Shown here: piece by piece, positions 39,657-48,900 of the stretch | Layout of the letters: every line of letters begins with the position of its first letter | Numbering within the stretch: position 1 is the stretch's first letter | Assembly: GCF_003627795.1 (NCBI RefSeq) | Contig: NZ_CP032685.1 | Location: 372,001-436,000, forward strand | Reading direction: 5' to 3' | DNA length: 64,000 nucleotides | Source of the DNA: Rhizobium sp. CCGE531 | Lineage (GTDB): Bacteria > Pseudomonadota > Alphaproteobacteria > Rhizobiales > Rhizobiaceae | Program-made: the position numbers and the translations under genes | Notes under the pieces: model-generated | Databases searched by the model: none | What the model was told of the DNA's origin: nothing | The model's input: only the letters and a program-made list of their open reading frames with translations

Positions 39657-41177
39657 ATGGCTCAGCAATCGAATGATGTTTATGCCGCGCTCGCCCTTTC
39701 CCGATTTGGGCTAGGGGCAGATCATAACGGCACCGCGTCGATCGCTTCGGATCCGCGCGGTGCACTGATGGAGGAAATCACCGAGCGCTTTGTCCCGGTG
39801 CCCGTCGGGCCGCAGCTTCAATCCACGGCCGATCTTCTCGTTTCTCTTTACGCGTTCCAGGAGCAGCACAAGGAGGCAAGGCAGCAGGCCGCAACAGCCG
39901 CCGCGATGCAGCAGGACAAGCCGGTGCAAGGGCCGCAACAGCCGCCTGCACAGCCATCAGGTGCCATGGCCGCCCAGCCAGGCAATCAGACCCAGCCGGC
40001 CAATCAGGCAACGGCGGCCGTGATCGGCAAGGCAGTCGAGAAGCTGGAAAAGCCTCCGGCGCCCTATCTTCCGCAGCAGATTCTGCTGGCCGAAGTGGAC
40101 GCTCGTTTCAACGGCACCATCCGGCAACCGCTGATCGGTTTCGGCGAGCGGCTTGCCATGTTCTGGGCGAACCATTTCGCGGTTGCCGTTTCGAAGAGCG
40201 AGGAGGTTCATATCGTTGCCGGCGCCTTCGAGCGCGAAGCCATCCGGCCGCACGTCTTTGGGCGTTTCGCCGATATGCTGCTCGCTGTCGAGACCCATCC
40301 GGCCATGCTCGGCTATCTCGACAACCAGCAATCGATCGGACCTAACTCCAAAGCCAATGCCAACAAGAAACGCGGTCTCAACGAGAATCTCGCCCGCGAG
40401 ACGCTGGAACTGCATACGCTCGGCGTCAATGGCGGCTATACGCAGACCGATGTGACGACGCTTGCCAAGATCATCACCGGCTGGACGGTGGCGCGCGCCG
40501 AGGGCAAGCTTGGGACACCCGGCACCTTCGTCTTCAACGCCGGCGCCCATGAGCCCGGCGACCAGACGCTGCTCGGCCTCACCTATGCCGACAATGGTGT
40601 CGGGCAGGGGCGTGAGGCGCTGCGCGATCTCGCCCACCATCCGGCGACGGCGCAGCATATTGCCACCAAGCTCGTTCGGCATTTCGTCGCCGATACACCG
40701 CCGCCGGCACTCGTGCAGACCGTCGCCGCGACCTTCAGCAAGACGGATGGCGATCTTTCGGCGGTCTACCGGGCGCTCATCGGCTCTGAAGACGCATGGA
40801 ACCCGACATTGTCGAAGGTTCGCTCGCCGCTGGAATTCATGGCAGCACTTCTGCGGGCAAGCGGCGAGATGCCGAAGCCGAATGTCATTCTCGGTGCCTT
40901 GACCGCCATGGGCCAGCCTTTCTGGGCGCCCGCCGGCCCGAATGGTTTTGCCGACACCGTCGATGTGTGGGCTTCCAGCGAGAGCCTCAGCATGCGCATG
41001 GATGTCGCGAACATGATCGCAAACGCTGTACCGCCCCAGATCGATCCCCGTCGCTTCGTGTCCGACAGCCTTGGGCCGCTTCTTTCGAATGAAACGCTGC
41101 AGGCGGTATCGCGCGCGGAGACCCGCAACCAGGGTCTGGCGATCGCTTATCTCTCCCCCGAATTTCAAAGGCGCTGA
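39657..41177 (+). CDS. DUF1800 domain protein
   Basis: A 506-residue protein with the DUF1800 pattern: ALALSRFGLGADHNG at the start, then ERLAMFWANHFAVAVSK, RFADMLLAVETHPAMLGYLDNQQSIG, NENLARETLELHTLGVNGGYTQTDV and ITGWTVAR. A Gln/Pro/Ala-rich linker (about residues 70-110) interrupts the domain. No signal peptide is visible. It is always found beside a DUF1501 protein, which follows here 2 bp downstream. The pair has no established function. ATG 39657 is preferred over an open frame starting at 39588. Confidence 0.82.
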   Translation: MAQQSNDVYAALALSRFGLGADHNGTASIASDPRGALMEEITERFVPVPVGPQLQSTADLLVSLYAFQEQHKEARQQAATAAAMQQDKPVQGPQQPPAQPSGAMAAQPGNQTQPANQATAAVIGKAVEKLEKPPAPYLPQQILLAEVDARFNGTIRQPLIGFGERLAMFWANHFAVAVSKSEEVHIVAGAFEREAIRPHVFGRFADMLLAVETHPAMLGYLDNQQSIGPNSKANANKKRGLNENLARETLELHTLGVNGGYTQTDVTTLAKIITGWTVARAEGKLGTPGTFVFNAGAHEPGDQTLLGLTYADNGVGQGREALRDLAHHPATAQHIATKLVRHFVADTPPPALVQTVAATFSKTDGDLSAVYRALIGSEDAWNPTLSKVRSPLEFMAALLRASGEMPKPNVILGALTAMGQPFWAPAGPNGFADTVDVWASSESLSMRMDVANMIANAVPPQIDPRRFVSDSLGPLLSNETLQAVSRAETRNQGLAIAYLSPEFQRR

Positions 41178-41179
41178 CC

Positions 41180-42400
41180 ATGACCTGCGAACTCATGACC
41201 CCTACCCGTCGTGCCGTGCTCGGTGTTTCCGGCGCCTTGTTCGCCTGGGCCTTCATCCCGCGCTTCGCCCATGCCGCCGGCGGACGCGATCCGCGCTTCA
41301 TCACCATCATTCTGCGCGGCGCGCTCGATGGTTTGACGGCCGTCCCGCCCGTCGGCGATCCCGATTATGAGACGCTGCGACAGTCGATCGCCATGACGAC
41401 GAGCGGCCCCAATGCCGCTCTTCCGCTCGATAGCTTCTTCGCGCTGCATCCCTCGATGCCGAATTTCAACCGGCTCTATCGCGCGGGACAGGCAGCCGTC
41501 GTACATGCCAGCGCGACACCCTATCGCGACCGATCGCATTTCGACGGCCAGGACGTGCTGGAGTCGGGCTACGAGATGCCCGGCCGCGTCGAATCCGGCT
41601 GGCTCAACCGGATGCTGGAGGGGCTGCCGAAGGGCGACAAGGTTTCGCCTGATACGTCGGCGATCCGCGGATTGTCCGTCGGCGCCAACGCGCCGCTTGT
41701 CATTCGCGGCAAGGCACCGGTGCTCGGCTGGTCGCCGTCCAACCTGCAGCCGGTCAGCGACGACCTGCCGCCGCGGCTGATGGATCTCTACAATTACACC
41801 GACCCGCTCTTTGCGAAAATCCTCGCCGAGGGCATTTCGACCGGCAAGATTGCCGCCGGCCTCGACGTCAAGGCAAGGGGCGGCCCCGGTGATCCTAACG
41901 GAATGGAGCAGATGGCGAGAGGTGCTGCCCGCCTGCTGGCGCAGGACGATGGCCCCCGCGTCGCGGCACTGGCCTTCGAAGGATGGGATACCCATGCCGG
42001 CGAGGTCGATCGGCTCAACAAGCTTCTCGTCGGGCTCGACAATTCGCTTGCCGCATTCCAGCAGGAACTCGGCCCCACCTGGAAGGATACCGCCATCCTG
42101 GTTGCGACTGAATTCGGCCGCACGGCGCAGGTCAATGGTACGCAGGGCACGGACCATGGCACCGGAACGACGGCATTCCTCGCCGGCGGCGCGATCAAGG
42201 GCGGCCGGGTGATCGCCGATTGGCCCGGCCTCAAGCAGGCGCAGTTGCGCGATGGGCGCGATCTGGCCGCCACCACGGATCTGCGCGCCGTCGTCAAGGG
42301 TATCGCCGTCGATCTGCTCGGCGCCTCGCCAGCCATATTGACGCGCGATGTCTTCCCGGGATCCGATCACGTCTTGCCGATGAAAGGGCTGATGGTCTGA
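41180..42400 (+). CDS. DUF1501 domain protein, Tat-exported
   Basis: A 406-residue protein of the DUF1501 (alkaline-phosphatase-like sulfatase-related) family. A twin-arginine signal is visible (PTRRAVLGVSGALFAWAF, cleavage after AHA near residue 32). The body includes FITIILRGALDGL, DRSHFDGQDVLESG, AALAFEGWDTHAGE and TEFGRTAQVNGTQGTDHGTG, which carry likely metal-binding Asp/His. Downstream partner of the DUF1800 gene, with only 2 bp between them. Function unknown. Confidence 0.85.
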   Translation: MTCELMTPTRRAVLGVSGALFAWAFIPRFAHAAGGRDPRFITIILRGALDGLTAVPPVGDPDYETLRQSIAMTTSGPNAALPLDSFFALHPSMPNFNRLYRAGQAAVVHASATPYRDRSHFDGQDVLESGYEMPGRVESGWLNRMLEGLPKGDKVSPDTSAIRGLSVGANAPLVIRGKAPVLGWSPSNLQPVSDDLPPRLMDLYNYTDPLFAKILAEGISTGKIAAGLDVKARGGPGDPNGMEQMARGAARLLAQDDGPRVAALAFEGWDTHAGEVDRLNKLLVGLDNSLAAFQQELGPTWKDTAILVATEFGRTAQVNGTQGTDHGTGTTAFLAGGAIKGGRVIADWPGLKQAQLRDGRDLAATTDLRAVVKGIAVDLLGASPAILTRDVFPGSDHVLPMKGLMV

Positions 42401-42826
42401 GCCGTGTTCCGATTGTCTGCTGCGACCGATCGGCCGATGAACGAGAGCTTTCTGTTGTGGCGCGCGACGTCGAAGACGGGCGGCCGGCGCTCCGCGCGCT
42501 CAGAGATCTTCAGCAACAGCTCGCTTTGACTGATCGCGGTCAGCACAAAAAATCACTCCTTAGTTGTATATGTTGGGCTACGCACCACACGAGTTTCGCG
42601 AATAGCAACCGCAATGTTGCGGAATCGACACGCCTCACCAGAAACGAGCGCGAATTATTGCGCCGCACCCACTACTTTCTGATGCATAGATTAGAATTCT
42701 GCTATGTAGCGCCTTAACCGATGACCGGCCGCACCGCGTACTGGGTGCTGTTTCAAGAATTTGATGATCGATCGAAGGACGAGCCCCTTGTCCTTTAGGA
42801 AGACTGTTGCTTTCAGGAAGGTTTTC
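42401..42826. other. 426-bp gap without a supported gene
   Basis: Lies between the DUF1501 and ialB genes. Only short frames overlapping the neighbours are open. The region is more AT-rich towards 42540-42720 and probably holds the ialB promoter; no clear -35/-10 pair was fixed. Confidence 0.4.
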
Positions 42827-43510
42827 ATGACGTTTTCGGCGCTGGCAAAGACATATGCCATTAGGTCCCTCGCATCCGCAGTCCTCGTCTCATCAGCACT
42901 CTACACATTGCCCGGCTTTGCCCAGCAGCAGCCTGCGCCAGCTGCGAATCCGCCTTCCGGCACGGGCACTGCGCAAAGTCCGGCTGCAGCTGCAAGCGAA
43001 CAACAGCCAGCTCCGCAGGCGCGCGTGCAGAAGTTCGACGACTGGTATTATCGCTGCATCGACGGCAAGGCGGCCGATGGCTCGACGGCGACGCATTGCG
43101 AAGTGGCGCAGATTGCCACGGTCAAGCAGGGCGATCAGGACGTCAACATCCTGACGCTGGCGATCGCCAAGGCGACGGATGCGCCGGTGACATCGAACAA
43201 GAAGGCAGCGAAACAGCCGGCCGGCGATCTCGTGCTGACAGCGCTCGTGCCGCTCAACATGTACATTCCCGCGGGTCTTGGCATCGATGCCGCCGAGAAG
43301 CCGGTGGTGCAGCTTGCCTATCGCAACTGCAACCAGGCCGGCTGCTGGTCGCAGCAGAAGCTGGACGGCAAGATGGTCGCAGCGCTGACCAAGGCTGCCG
43401 ACGGCACCGGCCACGTCCAGATGATGAATGGCCAGAAGGTCAACATCAAATTCTCGCTGAAGGGATTGCCGGCGGCGCTCGATGCGCTGCAGAAGACCAC
43501 TTCCAACTGA
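42827..43510 (+). CDS. Invasion-associated locus B (IalB) family protein
   Basis: A 227-residue exported protein. A signal peptide (residues 1-33, ending GFA before QQQP) is followed by a Pro/Gln/Ala-rich linker and the IalB domain: VQKFDDWYYRC, THCEVAQIATVKQ, VLTALVPLNMYIPAGLGI and YRNCNQAGCWSQQKLD, with two Cys pairs. IalB proteins of Bartonella aid erythrocyte invasion; in rhizobia the role is unknown. AGGAAGG before ATG 42827 supports the start. tpsB follows after 16 bp, so co-transcription is likely. Confidence 0.87.
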   Translation: MTFSALAKTYAIRSLASAVLVSSALYTLPGFAQQQPAPAANPPSGTGTAQSPAAAASEQQPAPQARVQKFDDWYYRCIDGKAADGSTATHCEVAQIATVKQGDQDVNILTLAIAKATDAPVTSNKKAAKQPAGDLVLTALVPLNMYIPAGLGIDAAEKPVVQLAYRNCNQAGCWSQQKLDGKMVAALTKAADGTGHVQMMNGQKVNIKFSLKGLPAALDALQKTTSN

Positions 43511-43526
43511 TCGGGCAGGCCCACTT

Positions 43527-45320
43527 ATGACGTCAGCCCGGCGATCTGCTGCCGCTCGGTACGATCTCGTTATGATCGCCAGTACTCTGCTGGCGGCGGT
43601 TTTTGTTGTTTCGCCCGCAATGGCGCAAACAGCGCCATCGACACCCAATGACGACTTCGTGCGCCGGCAGGCGCAGGAGGCCGAGCAGCAGCGCCTGAAG
43701 GCCCTCGGCGAGATGACGCCGAAGCCATCCGCGGCCGAAGCCCAGCAACCGGCTGTTCCGAGCGGCAAGAAGGCCGGCCCCTGTTTTGCGATCACCGGTG
43801 TCGAGGTGGCGGGGGTGAAGCAGTTCTCGGCTGCCACCATCGACAAGGTCACCGCACCTTATGCGAACCGCTGTGTCGGCGTCGGTGAGATCAACGGGCT
43901 GTTGCGCGACCTGACGCATCTTTATCTCGACAAGGGGTTCGTGAGCTCGCGCGTCTACGTGCCGGCGCAGGATATCGCCGGGACCAAGGTGCTGCGCCTG
44001 GTCGCCATCGAAGGCACGCTGGCCGACATCTACATCAACGGCAAGCCGGCGCGAGATTCCGGTGTGATGGGTTCGGGTGTAATGGGTTCGGGTGTGCTGG
44101 CAACCGCCTTTCCCGGCATGAAGGGCGAGATCACCAATCTGCGCGACATCGAGCAGGGTCTCGACCAGATCAACCGCCTGACCTCCAACAATGCCAAGAC
44201 GGCGATGCTGCCGGGAAAGACCGATGGCACCTCGATCCTCAATATCGAGAACAAGCCGGATCATCCATGGCACCTGTCCTTCGGCAACAGCAATCTCGGT
44301 CAAGCGCAGACGGGATACTCCAAGTCTTCCGCCTCCGTCGGCTATGACAATCTCTTCGGCGTGAATGACCAATGGAATTTTTCATACGAGCATAGCGGCC
44401 CGGACTATCCCTGGCGGGACGACGGCCTCGGCAAGAGCAACAGCTATTCCGGCAATGTCAGCGTGCCCTATGGTTATTGGACGTTCTCGGCGAACGGTTC
44501 CTGGTACGAATACGACAGCACGGTTCCGGGGAATTTCGGGCCGCTCAATACCTCGGGCGATTCCAAGCAGGTGGGGATCGGCGCCGATCGGGTGATTTTC
44601 CGCGACAAGGATTCGATCACCACCCTCAATAGCGGCCTGACCTACAAGGAAACCAACAATTTCCTGCTCGGCAATAAAATAGAGGTCGGCAGCCGCAAAT
44701 ATACGGTCGGGGTAGCAGGCATCTCGCATTCGCGCCGCATGCTGGGTGGCCTCTGGGTCTTCGACCTTTCCTATAGCCAGGGGCTGAACCTGTTCGATGC
44801 GGTCGGTCCGGGGGATGCCGGGGCAGGGGATGCGGATCCTCGCTTTTCGAAGTTCACCGGCACGATCACCGTGACACGACCTTTCGAGCTTGCCGACCAG
44901 CGCTTCGAGGTCAATTCGCTCGTCACCGGACAATATTCTCCCGACAACCTGTTCGGGGCCGAGCAGATCTCGGTCGGCGGTTATTCCTCGGTGCGCGGCA
45001 CGCGCGAGACGATGCTCTACGGCAATAACGGCTTCTTCATCCGCAACGATCTCGTCTGGCGCACGCAGCCGTTTGCCGACAATGCAGATCTCGCCAGGAT
45101 CTTTGGCGAGTTCCGGCCTTATGTCGGCCTCGATTATGGGCGGATCGCACGCCAAGCGCGCTACCGCATCGAGGGCGGCGACATGCTCGGCTGGACGGTC
45201 GGCGCCAAGCTCGCCGGCGGTCACGTCAATTTCGATATCGGTTATTCGGATGTGCTCGGCGGCACGGTCGACAAAAACAATACAGGGCTGATCTTCGTCA
45301 GCTCATCCGTACGTTGGTAA
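43527..45320 (+). CDS. TpsB outer-membrane transporter (ShlB/FhaC/HecB family)
   Basis: A 597-residue two-partner secretion transporter. Signal peptide to about residue 34; a POTRA-2 type domain (CFAITGVEVAGVKQFSAATI ... CVGVGEINGLLRDLTHLYLDKGFVSSRVYVPAQD); and a 16-strand barrel with the conserved loop motif GGYSSVRGTRE and a C-terminal aromatic residue (SSVRW). It would export the TpsA protein encoded 600 bp downstream. A 15-bp unit is tandemly repeated three times in the periplasmic part (residues near 178-192, SGVMGSGVMGSGV). Confidence 0.93.
   Translation: MTSARRSAAARYDLVMIASTLLAAVFVVSPAMAQTAPSTPNDDFVRRQAQEAEQQRLKALGEMTPKPSAAEAQQPAVPSGKKAGPCFAITGVEVAGVKQFSAATIDKVTAPYANRCVGVGEINGLLRDLTHLYLDKGFVSSRVYVPAQDIAGTKVLRLVAIEGTLADIYINGKPARDSGVMGSGVMGSGVLATAFPGMKGEITNLRDIEQGLDQINRLTSNNAKTAMLPGKTDGTSILNIENKPDHPWHLSFGNSNLGQAQTGYSKSSASVGYDNLFGVNDQWNFSYEHSGPDYPWRDDGLGKSNSYSGNVSVPYGYWTFSANGSWYEYDSTVPGNFGPLNTSGDSKQVGIGADRVIFRDKDSITTLNSGLTYKETNNFLLGNKIEVGSRKYTVGVAGISHSRRMLGGLWVFDLSYSQGLNLFDAVGPGDAGAGDADPRFSKFTGTITVTRPFELADQRFEVNSLVTGQYSPDNLFGAEQISVGGYSSVRGTRETMLYGNNGFFIRNDLVWRTQPFADNADLARIFGEFRPYVGLDYGRIARQARYRIEGGDMLGWTVGAKLAGGHVNFDIGYSDVLGGTVDKNNTGLIFVSSSVRW
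44058..44102 (+). repeat. 15-bp tandem repeat in tpsB (3 copies)
   Basis: Units 44058-44072, 44073-44087 and 44088-44102 encode SGVMG, SGVMG, SGVLA. Copies 1 and 2 differ by two bases; the third is diverged at its end. The unit is a multiple of three, so copy-number change would vary loop length without breaking the frame. Confidence 0.8.
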
Positions 45321-45341
45321 TGATAGGTTTAGAGGGAAACC

Positions 45342-45806
45342 ATGAGCTTAATTGGAAAGAAAGAGAACAAGACACGCTTCACGGTGTCTTTCTCCATGAC
45401 CGCGCTTGTCTGCTGTGCACTCGTCCTTTCTGGCTGCGGTGGCCGCGAGGCACATCCGATCGCATCGACCAATGCCGGCGACAGCGGCGCCGACTGCAGC
45501 GGAATCTCCCGGGAATTCGCGGCCAATGAACGCCAGATCCTGACGACGGTGAAGGAACGTTCGCAGGCGCAGGGCAAGAACGTGATTTTGGGTGCTACCG
45601 GCGTTCTTTTGTTTTGGCCGGCGCTGTTTTTCATGGATCCCAAGTCGCCGGAAAAGATCGAGATCGACGCCTTGCGCAATCGCAACCAGGTGCTCACCGA
45701 CCTCGCCCGCTCGAGAAAGTGCCCGGCACTGAAATCGCAGCTCGGTGATCTCTACAAAAAGCTTGACGGTAGCGTGAAGACGACGCCGACGACAAGAGGC
45801 GGCTGA
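45342..45806 (+). CDS. Lipoprotein between tpsB and tpsA
   Basis: A 154-residue protein with an N-terminal signal and lipobox (LVLSGC, Cys32). Downstream lie a short hydrophobic segment (ILGATGVLLFWPALFF) and a charged C-terminal helix (EKIEIDALRNRNQVLTDLARSRK). It lies 21 bp after tpsB and before tpsA, so it is probably part of the secretion operon. Not recognised as a named family; an accessory role in export or anchoring is inference. Confidence 0.75.
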   Translation: MSLIGKKENKTRFTVSFSMTALVCCALVLSGCGGREAHPIASTNAGDSGADCSGISREFAANERQILTTVKERSQAQGKNVILGATGVLLFWPALFFMDPKSPEKIEIDALRNRNQVLTDLARSRKCPALKSQLGDLYKKLDGSVKTTPTTRGG

Positions 45807-45924
45807 ATTGATCGGTGTTTGCGTGCCTTCCGTGGCGAGTGACACGCGGACCGGCCGAAGCACTTCAGCCACCCACAACTGCGGCAAGATCAGTTTGCCG
45901 CGCAAATAGTAGTGAAGGCGCGCA

Positions 45925-48900
45925 ATGAGCGGGAAGATCATGTTGGTTGGATCGAAGCTTGCAACTGTTGGCAGAGAAGCTGGAGGCGGCCCCCTGGCAC
46001 GGCTTGTGCGCTTCGCCCACCACTCGCTTGCGGCCACCCTCAGCGTTCTTCTGTTCTTGCAGCCGGCAATTGCCAATGCGCAGTCCGTCTCGGCTGCAGG
46101 GTCGGCACCAACGACCAATCAGCCGGGCGTTGGCGCTGCACCGAACGGCGTGCCGCTGGTCGATATCGTCACCCCGAACGGCACGGGCCTGTCGCACAAC
46201 AAGTACGACAATTTCAACGTCGGCACACCTGGCCTGATCCTCAATAACTTCAACGGCGAGGTCGGCACCTCGAATCTTGGCGGCGCCACACCGGGTAACC
46301 CCAATCTAAGGACATCAGGTCCGGCCTCCGTCATTTTGAATGAGGTCACCAGCGGTAATCGCTCGGCGCTCAACGGCCCCACGGAAGTATTCGGCGGCCG
46401 CGCCGATGTGGTGATCGCCAATCCGAACGGCATTACCTGCAACGGCTGCGGCTTCATCAACACGCCGCGCGCAACTCTGACCACGGGTGTCCCCGATATC
46501 GGGTCTGACGGCCGTCTGACCGGCTTCACCGTCAATGGCGGCGACGTCACATTCGAGGGAGCAGGCGGCAATTTTGCAGCCGCCCCCGGCGCCGTCGATC
46601 TGTTTGACGTCGTCTCCCGCAATATCCATGTCAACGCACCGGTCTACGGCAAAACCATCCGGCTGACGGGCGGCGCCAGCAAGTACGACTATGCCACCGG
46701 CGAGGCGACGGCGCTGACCGCCACGTCAGGCACGCCGGAATACGCGATCGACGGCACGGCACTCGGCGCCATGCAGGCCGATCGCATCAAGGTCGTCGTC
46801 ACCGAGAAGGGTGCCGGCGTCAAGATGAGCGGCGACATGGCCGCCAATGCCGGCGAGCTCTCGCTATCGGCCGACGGCAAGATCTCGATCGGCAATGCGT
46901 CCGCACGCGATGGCGTCACCATCACCTCGAAGAGACAAGTGACGGCGGCCAAGGTCACGTCGAAGCAGAAAGTCACCGTCCAGGCCGACCAGGGCGTGAC
47001 GTTGCAGTCGGTCGCCGCCGACAGCGATATCGCCTTGTCGAGCGGAACTGGTCTGCTGAGTGTCGCGGGTGACGTCAACAGCGGCGCGACCGTGCAGATG
47101 AGTTCGGGCGGCATTGCCGCCGGCAGCGTCATCGCTGGCAATGGTGCAGCGACGCTTGTCGCCACCGCCGGCGATATCGCGATCGCCGGTGCTGCCAATA
47201 GCACCGGTGATCTTAATCTGACCGCCACGACCGGTTCGATCTCGGCCGCGTCGCTGCTGAGCAACCAGACCATTGCGTTGAATGCCGGCCTCGATATTGC
47301 CGTTGCCGGCAACGTGCTGGCGCAGGGCAATGTCAGCGCTACCGGCCGATCGGTCTCGATCGGCATGGTCGTCTCGGGCATCAATATCGCTGCCACCAGT
47401 GCTAATCCGAGTGGTAATATCGTTCTCGGCTCGACTGGAAACCTCGGCCTGACCGCCACCGGCGGTAATATTGCCACGGGCAACCTGCTGTCAGCCGGCC
47501 CTCTCAATGCCGGTGCTAGCGGCAACGTGACCGCCAACAGCGTCCAGTCGGCCGGCGACCTGGCAATAACTGCGGCATCGCTGACGGCCAGTGGCATTAA
47601 GTCCCATGGGGCGCTTACCGTCAATGCCGCGGCGAATGTGAGCGGTCAAATTCTCGGCGCGAACAATATCCTGATCTCGGGCTCTGCGATCTCGGCCGGA
47701 GCCATCGTTTCCGGCGTTGATTTTGCGGCAATCGCTGCCAATGGCGGCAATCTCGTCCTCGGCAGTGGCGGCGATATCACGCTGCAATCCTCTGGCAGCC
47801 TCGCGGCCAATACCCTGCTTGCGGCCGGAACGATTTTCGCCACATCCGCCGATCTCGCCGTTGGCAATGTCACCGGCCATCAAGCGATTTCACTGTCCGG
47901 CAGCTCCAATCTGACCGCGACAGGCCAGGTTCTTGGCGCCGGCGATGTTTCGCTCTCGGGCGGTTCGATATCGGTCAATCAGGTCGTCAGTGGCCTCGAT
48001 TTCGCCGCGACCGAAGCCAATGGCGGCAATCTTGTGCTTGGCGCGGCCGCGACGATTGCAGGCAATCGCGCTGGTGATCTGACCCTGCAGGCCTCCGGCA
48101 GCTTATCGGCCAGTGCCTTGCTTGCGGCCGGAACCATCACCGCCACCGCTACGGATCTCAGCCTTGGCAGTGTCACTGGGCACGAGGACGTTGCGCTTAC
48201 CGGCGGCAACAGCCTGACCGCAACCGGCCAGATACTCGGGGCGAATGACATTACGCTCTCGGGTGGCGCGGTCACGACCGGCCAGGTGGTGACCGGCGTC
48301 GATTTTACCGCCATGGCGCAATCCTCGACCGGCGCAATCGTCATCGGCTCGGCCGGCGACCTGACTGTTAATGCCACCAGCGCCACAACGGGACCGCTGC
48401 TGGTCGCCGGCGATCTTAGTGTGACCAGTGGTTCGTTCACAGCCTCGAATATCACGGGTCACGGCAATGTCACGGTCAATGCCGCAAGCACGACGACCGC
48501 AAGCGGTCGCGTGGATCTGACCGGCACGCTCCTGGCGGCCGGCAATGTCGATATCACCGGGGCGAATATTACCGCGGGTACGGTTGTCTCGGGCGTCGAC
48601 TTCGCTGCGACGGGCCAATCCGCTGATGGCAGTGTCGTGCTTTCAGCGCAATCGCCTGCGACTGTCGCGGGCTCGACCGGCGCGCTGACCTTGAAGGCGA
48701 CGGCCGGCAATATCAATGCCGCCAACCTGCTCTCGGCAGGCGCGATCGGCGCTACCGCGAGCGGCAGCATCGGCAATAGCGTCGCCACGAACGCGGTTGC
48801 CCACAAGAACCTGACGATGACGGCAGGCGGCACGATTGCCCTTGCCGGCCAGTCCATGGCCGCGGGCAATATTAGCCTGCAGGGCCAGTCGATCTCAGCC

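Noticed and set aside
47600..48660. Regular repeats that could be mistaken for a CRISPR-like or satellite array
   Set aside because: They are in-frame, degenerate protein repeats of a hemagglutinin stalk without constant spacers.
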